Positions 62,074 through 64,000 of a stretch of 64,000 bases of DNA are shown here, in pieces. The notes under the pieces were generated by a model. The model made no database searches. It was not told the origin of the DNA and saw only the letters and a list, made by a program, of their open reading frames with translations. Position 1 is the first letter of the stretch. Each line of letters begins with the position of its first letter. The position numbers and the translations under genes were made by a program. Origin of the DNA: Roseiarcus sp963833955 (GTDB lineage: Bacteria; Pseudomonadota; Alphaproteobacteria; Rhizobiales; Beijerinckiaceae); assembly GCA_963833955.1 (NCBI GenBank), contig CAWHZY010000021.1, positions 62,001 through 126,000 of the forward strand, read 5' to 3'.

Positions 62074-62796
62074 ATGCCTTCTTATCTCGATTTAGCGGTT
62101 CTCGGCATCGTTCTTGTTTCCGCCCTTCTGTCCATGATGCGGGGGTTCACCCGCGAGGTTCTCGCCATCGCCTCATGGGCCGCCGCCGCCGCAGCCGCCT
62201 ATTACTTTTACCCACTTCTCATGCCCTACCTCACGCCCTATATCCATAAGGAGGTTATCGCCCAGGCGGCCGCTGCGGCCGCCGTGTTCTTCCTCACCTT
62301 GATCGTCGTGTCGCTGTTCACCGTTCGACTGTCCGACGCGATCCTTGACAGCAAGATCGGCGCCCTCGACCGGTCTCTGGGCTTTGTGTTCGGGGTCGCG
62401 AGAGGGTTTCTCCTTGCCGTCGTCGCCTTCGCGATCTTCAACTGGCTGGTCTCCGAGAAGCAGCAACCGGAATGGGTCAAGAACGCGAGGACCCGGCCGC
62501 TCCTCACCGAGACGGCCGATCGAATCGTCGCCCTTCTGCCGACGGACGCGGCCCAGATGATCAACGGCTGGATCGAGTCGCATGCAAACGCCGCGACGAA
62601 CGCTTTGTCGCCGGCGGACAGCGCCGCCGCTTCGCGTCCGAAGACCGAGGACGATCAGTCGATCGCGGTGCCCTCGACGCCGCCTCCGGCTCCGAAGTTG
62701 AACTCAGGCTCGAGCGGAGGTTCGTCGATGGACAAGCAGAAGCTCGACGCCCTGATCAACAAGAACGCTCCCTTCGCTCCGTCTCCAAGGCAGTGA
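62074..62796 (+). CDS. cvpA: CvpA-family membrane protein
   Basis: A 240-residue protein with four transmembrane helices in the first 130 residues (LDLAVLGIVLVSALLSMMRG, SWAAAAAAAYYFYP, AAVFFLTLIVVSLFTV, FVFGVARGFLLAVVAFAIF) and a disordered acidic/Pro-rich tail. CvpA is linked to colicin V production and to envelope stress in enterics. It overlaps the purF start by 1 bp (TGATG), matching the conserved cvpA-purF operon. Confidence 0.93.
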   Translation: MPSYLDLAVLGIVLVSALLSMMRGFTREVLAIASWAAAAAAAYYFYPLLMPYLTPYIHKEVIAQAAAAAAVFFLTLIVVSLFTVRLSDAILDSKIGALDRSLGFVFGVARGFLLAVVAFAIFNWLVSEKQQPEWVKNARTRPLLTETADRIVALLPTDAAQMINGWIESHANAATNALSPADSAAASRPKTEDDQSIAVPSTPPPAPKLNSGSSGGSSMDKQKLDALINKNAPFAPSPRQ

Positions 62797-64000
62797 TGCA
62801 GACTTCGCCTGAGCCCGCCTCGGATTCGCCAAACGAAGACGGCTTCGACCCCGACGGCGACCGGTTGCGCGAGGAATGCGGCGTCTTCGGCATTTTCGAT
62901 CACCCCAACGCCGCCGCCATTACCGCGCTCGGGCTGCACGCCTTGCAGCACCGCGGCCAGGAGGCCGCCGGGATCGTCGCTTTCGACGGCGTCCGGTTCC
63001 ACTCGGAGCGCCGCCAGGGGCTGGTTGGCGATCATTTCTCGAGCGCCGCGACCATCGACCGCCTGCCGGGACGGTACGCGATCGGCCATGTGCGCTATTC
63101 GACGACCGGCGACACCATCTTGCGCAATGTCCAGCCTTTGTTCGCCGAACTCGAGGCCGGCGGCCTTGCGGTCGCCCATAACGGCAATCTGACCAACGGG
63201 CTGACCTTGCGCCGGGAGCTCATTCGCGGCGGCGCGATCTGCCAGTCGACCAGCGATACGGAAGTCGTGCTGTTGCTCGCCGCGCGCTCGCGCCGGCCCA
63301 GGATCGTCGATCGCTTTGTCGAGGCCCTGGCCGAGATCGAGGGCGCCTACGCGCTCGTCGCGCTGACCAACAAGAAGCTGATCGGCGCGCGCGATCCGCT
63401 CGGCATCCGTCCGCTCGTGCTTGGCGAGTTCGAGGGCAGCCCGATCCTGTGTTCCGAGACCTGCGCCCTTGACATCATCGGAGCGAAGTTCGTCCGCGAC
63501 ATCGAACATGGCGAGGTGGTGGTCATCGACGGCGACGGGGTGAAAAACTTCTTTCCGCTGCCGAGACAGCAAGCCCGGCCCTGCATCTTCGAGTACATCT
63601 ATTTTGCCCGGCCCGACTCGGTCGTTCATGGCCGTTCCGTCTACGACGCCCGCAAAGCGATGGGCGCGGAACTGGCGCGGGAGGCCCCGGCTGACGCCGA
63701 CGTGGTCGTGCCGGTTCCCGATTCCGGCGTTCCCGCCGCGATCGGTTACGCGCGCGAATGCGGCCTGCCGTTCGAGCTCGGCATCATCCGCAACCATTAT
63801 GTCGGGCGCACCTTCATTCAGCCGACGCAGTCGATCCGCGAGCTCGGCGTCCGCATGAAGCACAACGCCAACCGCGCGGTCGTCGAGGGCAAGCGCGTCG
63901 TGCTGATCGACGATTCGATCGTGCGCGGCACCACCAGCATCAAGATTGTGCAGATGATGCGGGACGCAGGCGCGCGCGAGGTTCACTTCCGCGTCTCGTC
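62796..64000 (+). CDS. purF: Amidophosphoribosyltransferase (partial, cut by window end)
   Basis: First 401 codons of PurF, which makes phosphoribosylamine, the first step of purine synthesis. The glutaminase nucleophile is Cys28 in EECGVFGIFDH after a short propeptide, which is cleaved in family members; LHALQHRGQEAAG follows. The PRTase domain has VLIDDSIVRGTTS, the PRPP loop. The reading frame is intact to the window edge. Confidence 0.96.
   Translation, partial: MQTSPEPASDSPNEDGFDPDGDRLREECGVFGIFDHPNAAAITALGLHALQHRGQEAAGIVAFDGVRFHSERRQGLVGDHFSSAATIDRLPGRYAIGHVRYSTTGDTILRNVQPLFAELEAGGLAVAHNGNLTNGLTLRRELIRGGAICQSTSDTEVVLLLAARSRRPRIVDRFVEALAEIEGAYALVALTNKKLIGARDPLGIRPLVLGEFEGSPILCSETCALDIIGAKFVRDIEHGEVVVIDGDGVKNFFPLPRQQARPCIFEYIYFARPDSVVHGRSVYDARKAMGAELAREAPADADVVVPVPDSGVPAAIGYARECGLPFELGIIRNHYVGRTFIQPTQSIRELGVRMKHNANRAVVEGKRVVLIDDSIVRGTTSIKIVQMMRDAGAREVHFRVS

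Noticed and set aside
1..64000. CRISPR array
   Set aside because: No regularly spaced direct repeats with unique spacers were found; repeats present are tandem, palindromic or two-copy only.
1..64000. tRNA, rRNA or riboswitch genes
   Set aside because: No cloverleaf, rRNA or known riboswitch core was recognised by eye; a covariance-model scan would be decisive.

Overview
The window reads as a high-GC chromosome segment from an alphaproteobacterium of the order Hyphomicrobiales (Rhizobiales), most likely a methylotroph-related or Beijerinckiaceae/Methylocystaceae-like lineage. This rests on the complete NAD-dependent formate dehydrogenase operon, Irr-type iron control elements, PEP-CTERM secreted proteins, a DmeRF metal-efflux pair and ordinary alphaproteobacterial housekeeping genes (leuD, rpsO-pnp, cfa, thrC, clpB, radA, cvpA-purF). 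The lineage is an inference from gene content; no rRNA or tRNA gene was recognised.

Layout. 0.1-1.8 kb: a hypothetical gene and a MarR-GNAT fusion regulator with a palindromic operator. 1.8-10.9 kb: one minus-strand unit, a LysR/OxyR-type regulator followed by fdsG-fdsB-fdsA-fdhD-fdsD and a FUSC transporter; two identical-class ATAG-N7-CTAT dyads mark the two upstream points of this unit. 11-12.3 kb: SCO copper chaperone and leuD. 12.3-14.6 kb: an AT-rich island with a near-consensus promoter, a 12-bp direct repeat and a frame-broken two-gene cassette (unknown protein plus XRE-ImmA/IrrE metalloprotease). 15-31 kb: an SSF-type hybrid sensor kinase, dmeF/dmeR with a G-tract operator, Lon-substrate-domain and thioredoxin-TPR proteins, a FitA/VapC toxin-antitoxin pair wedged in front of rpsO-pnp, cfa, and a thrC-M16 peptidase-GNAT-GGDEF/EAL chain with 4-8 bp overlaps. 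34-42 kb: GT25 glycosyltransferase, clpB, small membrane proteins, alcohol dehydrogenase, glycosyltransferase. 43-46.6 kb: efeU-efeO-efeB iron uptake operon behind two perfect Irr boxes. 48-52.5 kb: accessory zone with three PEP-CTERM-type genes or remnants and an IS630-family element whose transposase needs a -1 frameshift. 52.8-64 kb: MFS exporter, acyl-CoA ligase, histidine kinase, GST, HD-GYP protein bracketed by direct repeats, GCG_CRPN secreted protein, radA, cvpA and the start of purF (cut by the window end).

A recurring feature is single-base frame breaks in otherwise well conserved genes (pnp, clpB, dmeR, the hybrid kinase, the GGDEF/EAL gene, GT25). Several share an extra T in GAGTCG, which points to sequencing or base-calling error, possibly at CcrM-type GANTC sites, rather than true gene loss. 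The six breaks packed into the XRE-ImmA cassette may instead be genuine decay. Gene limits for these loci are given for the restored reading frame.
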